DNA of 64,000 nucleotides from DATMNR01 sp963702765 (GTDB lineage Bacteria > Chloroflexota > Ktedonobacteria > Ktedonobacterales > Ktedonobacteraceae), in the NCBI GenBank assembly GCA_963702765.1, contig CAVPEB010000036.1, positions 1 to 64,000 on the forward strand, read 5' to 3'. Both the position numbers and the translations under genes were made by a program. Of the stretch, positions 26,881-35,403 are shown piece by piece (position 1 is the stretch's first letter; each line of letters begins with the position of its first letter). The notes beneath the pieces are model-generated. The model saw nothing but the letters and a program-made list of their open reading frames with translations. It was not told the origin of the DNA and searched no databases.

Positions 26881-28227
26881 TTAGACGTGGATTTCTATTT
26901 GAGAATCGGCTTTGTGGCCATTACTCTGAGTACTCTGGCCATTGGTATGACCGTTGGTGAGACGCGCTTCATCTGCAGCATTGATGACAGGCAGCGTGCG
27001 CAACCTGGCTGATGTACCATTCGACTTGTTTGAAGATAGCGCGGATGTCATAGTTCCTTTGGCCACATCCAGCGCCACCGCACTCAGCGTCGGCGTATGG
27101 CAGAGCATATTGGTGTAGGATGCATTGGCCAGTGGGCAATAGCATTCGCCTGCTTTGATACTCCTGCGCAGTTCATCGGCATGGCTGGTCGTCCAGACGG
27201 AGCGAAAGTCGTAATCGTGCTCGCGCAGGTTGCCAACGGACTCCGCTCGAATACAACACGTCCACACATCCCCATTGGGGGCGATTTGCGCCGAGGCCAC
27301 TCCCGCCAGGCAGGGAATCACCTGCCGTTTCTCCACCAGTGTGCGCTTCACAATGTCGTAGTAGCGATCACGGAAAGCCTGGGTGATGCGTGAGACTCCG
27401 TTGAACTCAGCCTTCCGGATGCCTTCCTGCAGGCGTTCGATCACCGGCTGGTATTTCTGGATGGGTGGGGTGATACCCATGCCAACAGTATCCAGCTCGA
27501 CACGCTCTTCGGCAATTTCACTGATAAAGGAGTCGGGCTTGAGTTCATCGCGGACGAAGGCATAGATGTGCTCGAACTCATCGACATTGAAGTTGGAAAT
27601 GACGGTATGCACCCCCAAGGTGAAGTTCTTATAGCGACCTTTGAGCGCCTTCAGGCCAGCATAGGTGCGCATCGCTCGCTCAAAATTGCCTTTGACGCCA
27701 CGCACAATATCATGCTTTTCCCCTACCCCATCTAAGGACAGGTTGATGATGACATCACTGGTCGGAGCGGCCTGCAAGACCTGTTCGATCCGTGCGGGAA
27801 TAATCTTATCCTGAATGCCGTTGGTCGGGATATTGATAATGCCTGGTCGGCAATGCCGATAGGCAGCAGCCACCATCTCTGGCAGGTCTTTGCGCAACGT
27901 CGGCTCGCCACCACTGAAGGTGAACCAGTACGCATCTCTGCCAACGGAGGCAAACGTTTTGTCATACTCCTCTATCGTGAAGTCATCATTGGGTCGCTGC
28001 CACACATTGCAGGTTTTGCAGCGCGAGTTACAGCGATAACTGACACTGATGGTGAGATTCAACGGAAGCGCAAGCGGCTTGCCTAGCGCATAGGATGCTT
28101 GCATTTTCGCTATCTTGGGTAATACTTCTAACACGTTACGTTTCCTTCCCATCGATCGGAAAGTATAATACATACTTTTTGTAAAAAAGGGGAAAAGCGT
28201 TTTTGGAGACCAGCGATTGCCCCCCAC
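26881..28227 (-). CDS. Radical SAM protein with SPASM-like C-terminal cluster domain
   Basis: 448 residues from the GTG at 28227; ATG codons at 28173 and 28152 are alternative starts and none has a clear ribosome site. The radical SAM cluster motif C-x3-C-x2-C (CNSRCKTC) is at about 66-73, and the SAM-binding GGEPTLRKD is near 107. After the barrel come further cysteines: C near 316, CC in WTCCIRAES, then CYC and a last C near 388. These fit a SPASM/twitch region holding one or two extra Fe-S clusters. Such enzymes modify peptides or proteins, or attach groups to lipids and sugars; no precursor peptide is visible nearby. It is bracketed by two copies of a dispersed repeat. Confidence 0.85.
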   Translation of the reverse strand: MGGNRWSPKTLFPFFTKSMYYTFRSMGRKRNVLEVLPKIAKMQASYALGKPLALPLNLTISVSYRCNSRCKTCNVWQRPNDDFTIEEYDKTFASVGRDAYWFTFSGGEPTLRKDLPEMVAAAYRHCRPGIINIPTNGIQDKIIPARIEQVLQAAPTSDVIINLSLDGVGEKHDIVRGVKGNFERAMRTYAGLKALKGRYKNFTLGVHTVISNFNVDEFEHIYAFVRDELKPDSFISEIAEERVELDTVGMGITPPIQKYQPVIERLQEGIRKAEFNGVSRITQAFRDRYYDIVKRTLVEKRQVIPCLAGVASAQIAPNGDVWTCCIRAESVGNLREHDYDFRSVWTTSHADELRRSIKAGECYCPLANASYTNMLCHTPTLSAVALDVAKGTMTSALSSNKSNGTSARLRTLPVINAADEARLTNGHTNGQSTQSNGHKADSQIEIHV

Positions 28228-28470
28228 AATGCATGGTCAGGAAGCCCTTTGGGGGACGGCTCTCTTCACCCCTATAGCTTTTAATCTACTTAAGTACGAC
28301 GAAATACATCTTAAAAGGTATCATTTAAGGTTTTAGGGTACTATGCGTACATTCGGCCTGATTCTTAGGTCCAGTTGCATTGGAAAGAGGTATGACAAGG
28401 GTTGAGTTAACATAGAGAAAACTCCCCTGTCATCCTACGCGTGAATAAAGGTTATTACGCGATGGGCAAT

Positions 28471-28500
28471 GAGATCCTTCGCTCACGCTCAGGATGACAC
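28471..28500. repeat. Dispersed repeat GATCCTTCGCT-ACGCTCAGGATGAC, copy 2
   Basis: 29 of 30 bases equal to 26719-26748. About 45 bases upstream is TGTCATCCT, the inverse of its end, so the whole may be a hairpin element of about 75 bases. The 482-base gap 28228-28709 holds no gene I can support. Confidence 0.75.
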
Positions 28501-28709
28501 TTTGTGGGCGGCTCATCTGATGGCATACTAAATTGGAATCAATGCTTACTCAGCCTGCATCTACACAGAGGATTAGATGGCTTTTCACATATGAATTATT
28601 CTGCTATGCTATCTTTACAAACAATGTTTCCGATTTTAAGAATCCTAAAAAGAAGTCATATACAAGAGCAAAAAGAAGACTGCTCTAATATGTATTTGGG
28701 AGAGCAAGG

Positions 28710-29456
28710 ATGATTGACCCACATGACCCCACGCTCGAGGAGCATCTCAAACGCCGAAATCCCAGTGGTCACTTTGAGATTAGCGAGATCGAACTGGTAT
28801 TAGCCATTCGCGATCTTCGCGCCAAAGGCGATGATGAGTCAGTTAGAATGCTATGTACAGTACTTTTGGAACGATGCGCCCCAGAATTTCAACGTCATAC
28901 CTGGGGATTACGTCACCGACCTGATCTGCGCGAAGAGGCCATCGCAAATATGGGTGAGCATCTTTTGCGCGAGGCAATAAATCCAAAAGAAATATTTATG
29001 ACACAAAATTTTATCCATTACGTCAGATGCCTTTGCGTTGATGAGTTCAATCGTGTTTTGAGGCAGGAGGGTTTGCGTTATCAACGGGATCAGGAAGGTC
29101 GTCCAATGGGGCGACCTTACCATATACCACGCTCATTAATGGAGCCTTTGCAACAGACGCCATCAGACAGTGATGGGGCATTACCTTCAGCAGATGTGGC
29201 GGATCCCGAAGATCAATATGAACATTTACATGCAAACGAGGAGAGCCTACGCATTTTGACTTTTTTACCTGATCCATTAGATCGCAAGATTATGGTGCTG
29301 CGAGCTATCGAGCATATGAAATGGGATGACATCGCAGTTCTTTGCAAACGCACTGAACGCACTATTCGCTTGCGGTATGAACGCGCACGCGGTTACCTTC
29401 GTGAGTGCATACGGAATGAACAAACGCTACCTGTACAGATGAACCAACAACATTGA
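28710..29456 (+). CDS. Divergent sigma-70-like factor
   Basis: 248 residues. The middle (about 60-110) resembles sigma region 2: RHRPDLREEAIANMGEHLLRE and the NFIHYVRCLCVDEFNRVLR helix. The C-terminus (about 180-235) resembles region 4: LRILTFLPDPLDRKIMVLRAIEHMKWDDIAVLCKRTERTIRLRYERARGYL, a clear helix-turn-helix. It is more divergent than ordinary ECF factors. The next gene, 30 bases downstream, encodes an HTH protein and is probably in the same operon, possibly as a regulator. Confidence 0.75.
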   Translation: MIDPHDPTLEEHLKRRNPSGHFEISEIELVLAIRDLRAKGDDESVRMLCTVLLERCAPEFQRHTWGLRHRPDLREEAIANMGEHLLREAINPKEIFMTQNFIHYVRCLCVDEFNRVLRQEGLRYQRDQEGRPMGRPYHIPRSLMEPLQQTPSDSDGALPSADVADPEDQYEHLHANEESLRILTFLPDPLDRKIMVLRAIEHMKWDDIAVLCKRTERTIRLRYERARGYLRECIRNEQTLPVQMNQQH

Positions 29457-29486
29457 TGGCGCGGATAGAAAGGCAAGAATAGAGAT

Positions 29487-30077
29487 ATGAATAATGATGA
29501 ATTGCAACAGTTGAAAATGGCCTGGTTGGCTGCCGAGGATGCTGGCGATAAAGAGAGACAACTCGCGTTGCTACGCGATCATCCAAATGAACAAGAGTCA
29601 CTGATTGATTTTATAGCTGCGTACCACATTACTGAGCCAGGTGAAGAAAACGTGCAACAGGTTGAAATATTGCCACTAACGCAACGTGCATTCGCGAGTA
29701 CTTTAGAACGAGTCTTTAGTCCTTCGATGGTTCAGGGCGGCCTGAGGCAGATGCGAGAACATATGGGGTTGAGCCTGGTAGAGACTGCTCGCGGATTAAG
29801 ATTAGGCATCGATGTGTGGAAAAAATTTGAGGATGGTGTCATTGAGTTTGTCAGTCTCAGTGAACGTCAATTAGAACGACTTGCAAACTTTTTCCATGTT
29901 GGCGCAGAGCAGTTCGGCACAATGCTGAATAACAGCCAACCAGTTCCTACGCTAGACCGTCGTCAAACAGCCCAGGCAGCACGAAGCACGCTCGGCCAGC
30001 AGAAAAAGCAGAGTTTTGCTGAGGCAATGAAGAAAAGTTCGATGTCCAGGGAAGAGAAAAAGGAATGGCTCATCTAA
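29487..30077 (+). CDS. XRE-like HTH protein downstream of the sigma-like factor
   Basis: 196 residues. An acidic N-terminal part (about 1-60) is followed by a helix-turn-helix of XRE type (about 84-135: LRQMREHMGLSLVETARGLRLGIDVWKKFEDG, then LSERQLERLANFFHVGAEQF). The tail is basic (KKQSFAEAMKKSSMSREEKKEW). No membrane segment or zinc site is visible. Position after the sigma-like gene suggests that it modulates it, as a soluble anti-sigma or co-regulator. The end overlaps the converging methyltransferase gene by four bases. Confidence 0.65.
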   Translation: MNNDELQQLKMAWLAAEDAGDKERQLALLRDHPNEQESLIDFIAAYHITEPGEENVQQVEILPLTQRAFASTLERVFSPSMVQGGLRQMREHMGLSLVETARGLRLGIDVWKKFEDGVIEFVSLSERQLERLANFFHVGAEQFGTMLNNSQPVPTLDRRQTAQAARSTLGQQKKQSFAEAMKKSSMSREEKKEWLI

Positions 30078-30802
30078 ATCGAATCATGCGCCTTTGTAGC
30101 ATAGCCCACATAGGCCACACTTTTAATCCGACCAGGGCCCATTTTTACATGGCCATTGACGAAACCACGAGGTACAAAGCCCTTTATTTCTTGTACGTGT
30201 AAGCCGCTCGCTGAAATCAAGTTCTGTAATTCTACCGGCTTGATGAAGGCATGATAGTTATGAATCCCAGGCTGTAAGCCACCGCTGGGAAAATTTTCGC
30301 CATACCAGATCAAAATGGCACGCGCCAAGAGTGTGCGATTGATGGTATCGAAGACGAAAACACCGCCAGGAGCAAGCACTCTCGCGATTTCCTGAATGGT
30401 GGCTTTTAAGTCACGTACGTGCTCTAAAACATCAAAACAAACGATAGCTGAAAAACTGCCGTCGGCAAAATGCAATGCTTCGGCATAGCCCTGTTGATAG
30501 TGGATATGTTGTCCCAAACCATGTTCTTCAGCATGAGATGCAGCCGCATCTAACGCCCCTTGTGAAGGATCTATGCCTACCATATCAGCCCCGCGCCGCG
30601 CAAGCTGCTCACAAATTAAACCACCACCACAACCCACCTCTAAAATTTGTTGTTGTGCGAGCGATTTGTTACCCAGTGCTTTTGTGATACAAGATTCGAT
30701 GTAATCGCAGCGATCACCGGTCATTTGATTGAGAAAGCACCCTTTATCCCACCAGCCAAAGGTGGAAAATATTTCATCTTGCGAGCGTTTGCGTTTCGAC
30801 AC
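30074..30802 (-). CDS. UbiG-like class I SAM methyltransferase
   Basis: About 242 residues. SAM motif I LEVGCGGGLICEQLA near 55; acidic GIDPSQ; motif II FSAIVCFDVLEHV near 115; motif III LAPGGVFVFDTINR. The whole resembles 3-demethylubiquinol O-methyltransferase (UbiG), and the paired FDTINR and LARAILI segments are typical. Whether the host makes ubiquinone is unknown (Ktedonobacteria generally use menaquinone), so the quinone role is not secure. The GTG at 30802 is chosen because AAGGAGA precedes it with 5-base spacing; an upstream ATG at 30913 adds 37 non-conserved residues. Confidence 0.8.
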   Translation of the reverse strand: MSKRKRSQDEIFSTFGWWDKGCFLNQMTGDRCDYIESCITKALGNKSLAQQQILEVGCGGGLICEQLARRGADMVGIDPSQGALDAAASHAEEHGLGQHIHYQQGYAEALHFADGSFSAIVCFDVLEHVRDLKATIQEIARVLAPGGVFVFDTINRTLLARAILIWYGENFPSGGLQPGIHNYHAFIKPVELQNLISASGLHVQEIKGFVPRGFVNGHVKMGPGRIKSVAYVGYATKAHDSI

Positions 30803-31011
30803 GTTGGTCTCCTTGTTGCAGCATCTGCTTTGATTTCTATCATTATAATGCATAGAGCGAAAATCAGCATCATAAGAAGAAATTGAGAGATTCTCGTGAT
30901 ATTGCAGGCGCATTTGAGATTAGAAAGAGTGGAAAAATAGGTTAGAATCAATTCGTAATTCTATTTGTATGGATCAAGAATACTTACCTATATATTCGGG
31001 AACTTTGCTAT

Positions 31012-32019
31012 ATGAAACAACAAGCATCTATTCGTCACTTGAGAATCGCTATAACGCTTGTTCTTAGTGTGCTTGCGCTGGGAATTGCAGGATATATGCT
31101 TATTGAGCATTTCTCCTTCATCGATGCTCTCTTCACCACTGTCGATATGATGTCAACGGTAGGCATAACTGCTCGTCCTCTTTCAGATTATGGTAGATTG
31201 TTCACGATTATGATCATTGTCCTGGGCGTTGGATCACTCTTTTATACTTTTGGTGTGATCATGGAATTTATGATAGAGGGCCATTTTAGCCAGGCAATCG
31301 GGAGGCGCATTATGGACAGAAAGATTTCAACACTGCGAAATCACTGTATTATCTGTGGGTATGGCCGTGTGGGTTCGCGCATTGCTGGTGAATTCGCAGC
31401 GGCACGTAAGCCATTTGTTGTGATCGATGAAAATGAGGACACCGTTCAACGCTGTATTCAGAAAGGATACCTGGCACTGCAGGGGAATGCAGCGAGCGAC
31501 GAGATACTACGTGAAGCCAGTATTCAATATGCCCAGGCATTGCTCGCAGCAACTGACCAAGATGCAAACAACATCTATATTTCGCTCTCAGCACGAAATC
31601 TCAATCCCAAAGTGCTCATTGTCGCACGCGCAAATCATGATGAAACCGTTGTGAAGCTCAAGCGGGCAGGTGCGGATCGTGTGCTATCACCTTACGCTAT
31701 CGGTGGACACAGAATGGCAAATCTGGCACTCCAGCCAAACGTGGTGGATTTCTTTGATACTCTAATTAACGCGGAAAATCCAGGTTTAGCCATTCAAGAA
31801 GTAATTCTCGCTGCACATTCGCCCCTTATCGGCAAAACTATTGCTGATGCACAGAACACACTCACCGATGGAACGATGATCTTAGCCATCAAAAAACCTG
31901 GCGGATTGGTGATGGGTTCTCGTTTGGAAACTTGCATAGAGAGTGGCGACGCGGCCATGATTGTTGGCACTCCCAAGCAAATATCGGCATTCGCCAATAA
32001 GAATGGATTGTCTACATGA
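31012..32019 (+). CDS. Two-helix ion channel with RCK (TrkA-N/TrkA-C) domains
   Basis: 335 residues. Two membrane helices (about 12-32 and 62-85) enclose a pore loop, DALFTTVDMMSTVGITARPLS. The RCK domain follows, with Rossmann motif IICGYGRVGSRIA near 105, IDENED, GNAASDEILREASI and ATDQDANN; a TrkA-C domain closes the protein (about 255-330). It fits the bacterial potassium channel family gated by nucleotides or ions. The filter reads TVGITA rather than TVGYGD, so K+ selectivity is uncertain. No clear ribosome site precedes the ATG. Confidence 0.85.
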   Translation: MKQQASIRHLRIAITLVLSVLALGIAGYMLIEHFSFIDALFTTVDMMSTVGITARPLSDYGRLFTIMIIVLGVGSLFYTFGVIMEFMIEGHFSQAIGRRIMDRKISTLRNHCIICGYGRVGSRIAGEFAAARKPFVVIDENEDTVQRCIQKGYLALQGNAASDEILREASIQYAQALLAATDQDANNIYISLSARNLNPKVLIVARANHDETVVKLKRAGADRVLSPYAIGGHRMANLALQPNVVDFFDTLINAENPGLAIQEVILAAHSPLIGKTIADAQNTLTDGTMILAIKKPGGLVMGSRLETCIESGDAAMIVGTPKQISAFANKNGLST

Positions 32020-32156
32020 TGATTACGATATTTCCTTTCCACAATTATTTTTTGAAAAGAGGGAAATAGTACCTATTAAAGAGCATAACAGAGAGGCAAA
32101 AACGTGTTATAATTGGGACAAAATTAGTTGAATGGTGAAGAGGATATAGCGCACTT

Positions 32157-33647
32157 ATGGCAATGTTTGAAAGTTTATCGAAGCGTCTTGAAGGGGTTTT
32201 TACAAATCTTAGTGGGAAGGGCAAACTGACCGAGGCAGATGTCGATGAGGCAATGCGAGAAGTCAGGCTTGCGCTGCTTGAGGCCGACGTTAGCCTTAAG
32301 TTAGTGCGTCAGTTTGTCGAGCGTGTCAAAGCAAAGGCAGTTGGAGCAGATGTGTTGGGTAGTTTCTCTCCAGCGCAGCAGGTCCTTCAAATTGTCAATG
32401 ATGAATTAGTAGAGATGCTTGGCGGCTCTGATGGTAATAATAAATTAGACCTGGGAGGAGCCCCTCCTAACGTGATCATGCTGGTGGGTCTGCAGGGTTC
32501 AGGTAAAACAACGACTGCTGCGAAGCTTGCAAACTATCTTCGCAAACAAGGCCAACGCCCATTACTAGTTGCGGCAGATATGTATCGCCCGGCTGCTGTT
32601 CAACAGTTACAAACGTTAGGCAAGCAACTTACTATTCCTGTTTATGCAGAGCAAGCGGGATCCAATCCTGTTGATATCTGTATACATTCATTGGAATACG
32701 CGCGAGAGCAGGTCCTAAACGTAGTGATACTAGACACCGCAGGACGTCTCAACATCGACGAGCGTATGATGCAAGAAGTCACTACCATCCGTAACCGCCT
32801 GCATCCAAGTGAAGTACTGCTCGTTGCAGATGCAATGACTGGACAGGAAGCGGTACGTGTAGCCGATGACTTCAACAAAGCGGTTTCGTTAACTGGATTG
32901 ATTTTAACGAAGATGGATGGTGACGCCAGAGGCGGTGCAGCGTTATCGATCCGCTCAATCACTGGCGTGCCGATCAAGTTCATGGGCATGGGTGAGAAAA
33001 CGGATGCACTGGAGCCATTTTATCCAGATCGTCTGGCCTCCCGTATACTGGGAATGGGTGATGTACTTTCTCTCATCGAGAAAGCACAAGAGGCAATCGA
33101 TGAGGAAGAGGCATTAAAAGCCCAGGAAAAACTGCAACAGGGCAAATTTGACCTGGAAGATTTCTTGAATGCCATGCGCCAATTGAAACGTATGGGGCCA
33201 CTGCGAAATGTAATGGAGATGCTTCCAGGCTTCAACAAGTTGGCAGATATGCCAGATATGGAGGAGGCACTTGAAGGAGATCAGCTCAAACGTATCGAAG
33301 CAATTATTCTTTCTATGACATTGGAAGAAAGGCACAATCCTGATCTTATCAATGGTAGCAGACGCAGGCGCATTGCTCATGGCAGTGGTTCAACTACGCA
33401 GGCTGTAAACCAGCTACTCGATCAATTTCACGAGATGCGCAATATGATGCGCCAGATGAGCACCGGAAAGGGTCCGTGGGCGAGGTTAGCCCAACAGTAT
33501 GGTGGCGGGGCTGGTATGCCCGGCATGCCTGCGCTACCTGCTGGAGCTGGCTATTCAAACCAGGGCAAGCATAGCGGCGGTAAGAAAACAGGTAAAGCTG
33601 CTCGAAAAGAGAAACGCAAACATAAAGCACGCAGTGGACGGAGGTAG
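32157..33647 (+). CDS. ffh: Signal recognition particle protein Ffh
   Basis: 496-residue SRP54 GTPase that binds signal peptides on nascent chains and, with SRP RNA and FtsY, brings ribosomes to the membrane. N domain (1-95), GTPase P loop GLQGSGKTTTAAKLA near 107, DTAGRLNIDE near 188, TKMDGDARGGAALS near 245 and GMGEKTDALEPF near 272. The Met-rich M domain follows (about 325-440) with SRRRRIAHGSG binding the RNA. The C-terminal tail is Gly/Met-rich, then Lys/Arg-rich. An L,D-transpeptidase gene starts 6 bases after the stop. No SRP RNA gene was recognised in the window. Confidence 0.97.
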   Translation: MAMFESLSKRLEGVFTNLSGKGKLTEADVDEAMREVRLALLEADVSLKLVRQFVERVKAKAVGADVLGSFSPAQQVLQIVNDELVEMLGGSDGNNKLDLGGAPPNVIMLVGLQGSGKTTTAAKLANYLRKQGQRPLLVAADMYRPAAVQQLQTLGKQLTIPVYAEQAGSNPVDICIHSLEYAREQVLNVVILDTAGRLNIDERMMQEVTTIRNRLHPSEVLLVADAMTGQEAVRVADDFNKAVSLTGLILTKMDGDARGGAALSIRSITGVPIKFMGMGEKTDALEPFYPDRLASRILGMGDVLSLIEKAQEAIDEEEALKAQEKLQQGKFDLEDFLNAMRQLKRMGPLRNVMEMLPGFNKLADMPDMEEALEGDQLKRIEAIILSMTLEERHNPDLINGSRRRRIAHGSGSTTQAVNQLLDQFHEMRNMMRQMSTGKGPWARLAQQYGGGAGMPGMPALPAGAGYSNQGKHSGGKKTGKAARKEKRKHKARSGRR

Positions 33648-33653
33648 CTTAAT

Positions 33654-35351
33654 ATGCATAGAATAGGTTCCTTTCGCTCGACTCAGATCATACTAGCAGG
33701 ATTGTTAGTCGGCATGATGCTCTTCATTACAGCTTGTGGGGGAAGTTCTCAATCGCAAGCACAACTCAATCAAAGTAAAGCCACACTCGACCAAGCAATC
33801 CAGCACGCACGATCGATTGGTATACCTGTATCTGCTCTACAACCAATCATGAAGAAAGAGCAGCAACTGAGCAGCGCAGGTGCCCCTTTTACCCTTTTCA
33901 ATAACCAACCAGCGACTGATTATAATACAAAACTTGCCAGTAACTACCAGCAACTGGAAACTCAGGTCGAGGCAATAGTTAGCAACATTTCAGATCAATA
34001 CAATGTTCAAGCTCAACAGGATTTGCAATTTTTTCAATCAAGCCTATCTGCGCTCCAGCAAAGAAAAGTTGGTAATACTCAAGCTTTCGCAGCCCGGTAC
34101 AATAAAGATTCATCATTACTAGCAGCCGCGCAATTTCCGAAAGATTTCGCTGCAATCAGCAATGATGCGCGTAAGGCCACTGAAGCGTTAGACTTATCAA
34201 ACACTACATTCAATCAGCTCAATACATTCAATACCACGATTAAGCAGATGAAAGCAGCCAATCTAGATGTGACTGCGATGCAAACCCAGTATCAGATTGA
34301 CCTTGCAACATTTAATATCGCAACGACTTCGATTGAGTTTCAGAATCTCGGAACGTTATTAAATGCACAATATCAGGAAGCGGTTGTAAATTCTATTCAG
34401 GCACTTCCGTTTGTCAGCACAGCCAAACTCGGCCAATTCAAATCTCAGTTGGCCCTGTTAAAAACATACGGTATGGATGCCAGCCCTTACCAACCACTCT
34501 ATAACGCAGACCTGGCCGCTTTAAAGAAGACATCTACGATTACTGGTTTCCTGGCCATATCACAAAAGATCGACACGGACATTGCATCGATGCATGATGA
34601 CCTTGTGCAAGGCGCTTCCCACTACCTTATAACCGCACTTGATCATGAAGCCAACACATGGGGCAATGCACATGCCTATCATGATAAATTCGATGGCAAA
34701 AACTATATTCTTACAGCGGGATATACATTGCCAGGCATTGGCTACTGGTTGAATAGAGAATTAGGCTGGACCTATCTACCATCCGATTACCAGGCAGTCG
34801 TCGATGAGGAGAATAACGAATTCTTCAATCTGCATATGCTCGAGCAAGACTATAGCGATCCGACACCATATAACCGGGTACATGCTACTGATATGCTCAT
34901 GATGCAGCATTATCCAAGCCTGCAACATGGTATGGTATTGATGGTCTCACAGGTTGAGCAAGCCATGCGTGTCTATCTGAATGGCAAGCTGATACGATCT
35001 TTCCAGGTTACAACAGGTCGTGTTGAACGCCCTGCTCTACCAGGTGTCTGGACAGTACAAGATCGGAAATCTCCTGATGAGTTCAAATCGTCAGATCCGC
35101 CGAGTTCACCTTTCTGGTATCCACCTACTCCCATACATTATGCGATTCTGTACCATTGGGGTGGCTTCTTCGTGCATGATGCCTGGTGGCGGGTGAATTT
35201 TGGCCCTGGTACGCAGTTCCCTCATTATGACGTTGGTGGCGACGAGTCCTTCGCGGGCAATGGAAGTCATGGATGCGTCAACATGCAAGAAAATGATGCT
35301 GCCTGGGTGTACGCGAACACAGACTGGAATACTCAGATCGCGATGTACTAG
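33654..35351 (+). CDS. Lipoprotein L,D-transpeptidase (YkuD domain)
   Basis: 565 residues. Signal peptide with lipobox ITAC (Cys about 25), then a long helical region of about 300 residues rich in Gln/Ala/Asn with coiled-coil character, then a C-terminal YkuD domain (about 420-565). The catalytic signature is clear: HDAWWR, then SHGCVNM with active Cys541. Such enzymes make 3-3 cross-links in peptidoglycan or attach proteins to it. The helical part may act as a spacer from the membrane to the wall. It follows ffh by 6 bases, so it is probably cotranscribed although functionally unrelated. Confidence 0.9.
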   Translation: MHRIGSFRSTQIILAGLLVGMMLFITACGGSSQSQAQLNQSKATLDQAIQHARSIGIPVSALQPIMKKEQQLSSAGAPFTLFNNQPATDYNTKLASNYQQLETQVEAIVSNISDQYNVQAQQDLQFFQSSLSALQQRKVGNTQAFAARYNKDSSLLAAAQFPKDFAAISNDARKATEALDLSNTTFNQLNTFNTTIKQMKAANLDVTAMQTQYQIDLATFNIATTSIEFQNLGTLLNAQYQEAVVNSIQALPFVSTAKLGQFKSQLALLKTYGMDASPYQPLYNADLAALKKTSTITGFLAISQKIDTDIASMHDDLVQGASHYLITALDHEANTWGNAHAYHDKFDGKNYILTAGYTLPGIGYWLNRELGWTYLPSDYQAVVDEENNEFFNLHMLEQDYSDPTPYNRVHATDMLMMQHYPSLQHGMVLMVSQVEQAMRVYLNGKLIRSFQVTTGRVERPALPGVWTVQDRKSPDEFKSSDPPSSPFWYPPTPIHYAILYHWGGFFVHDAWWRVNFGPGTQFPHYDVGGDESFAGNGSHGCVNMQENDAAWVYANTDWNTQIAMY

Positions 35352-35356
35352 CAACA

Positions 35357-35376
35357 TGGCACCCTTACGGGTGCCA
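35357..35376. terminator. Hairpin between convergent transpeptidase and GH57 genes
   Basis: TGGCACCC-TTAC-GGGTGCCA, 8-base stem. A similar sequence (GGCACCC...GGGTGTCACTAC) recurs at about 42725-42750, so it may also belong to a small repeat family. Confidence 0.5.
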
Positions 35377-35403
35377 CTACACTTTAGGCTATTCATCAGA
35401 ACA

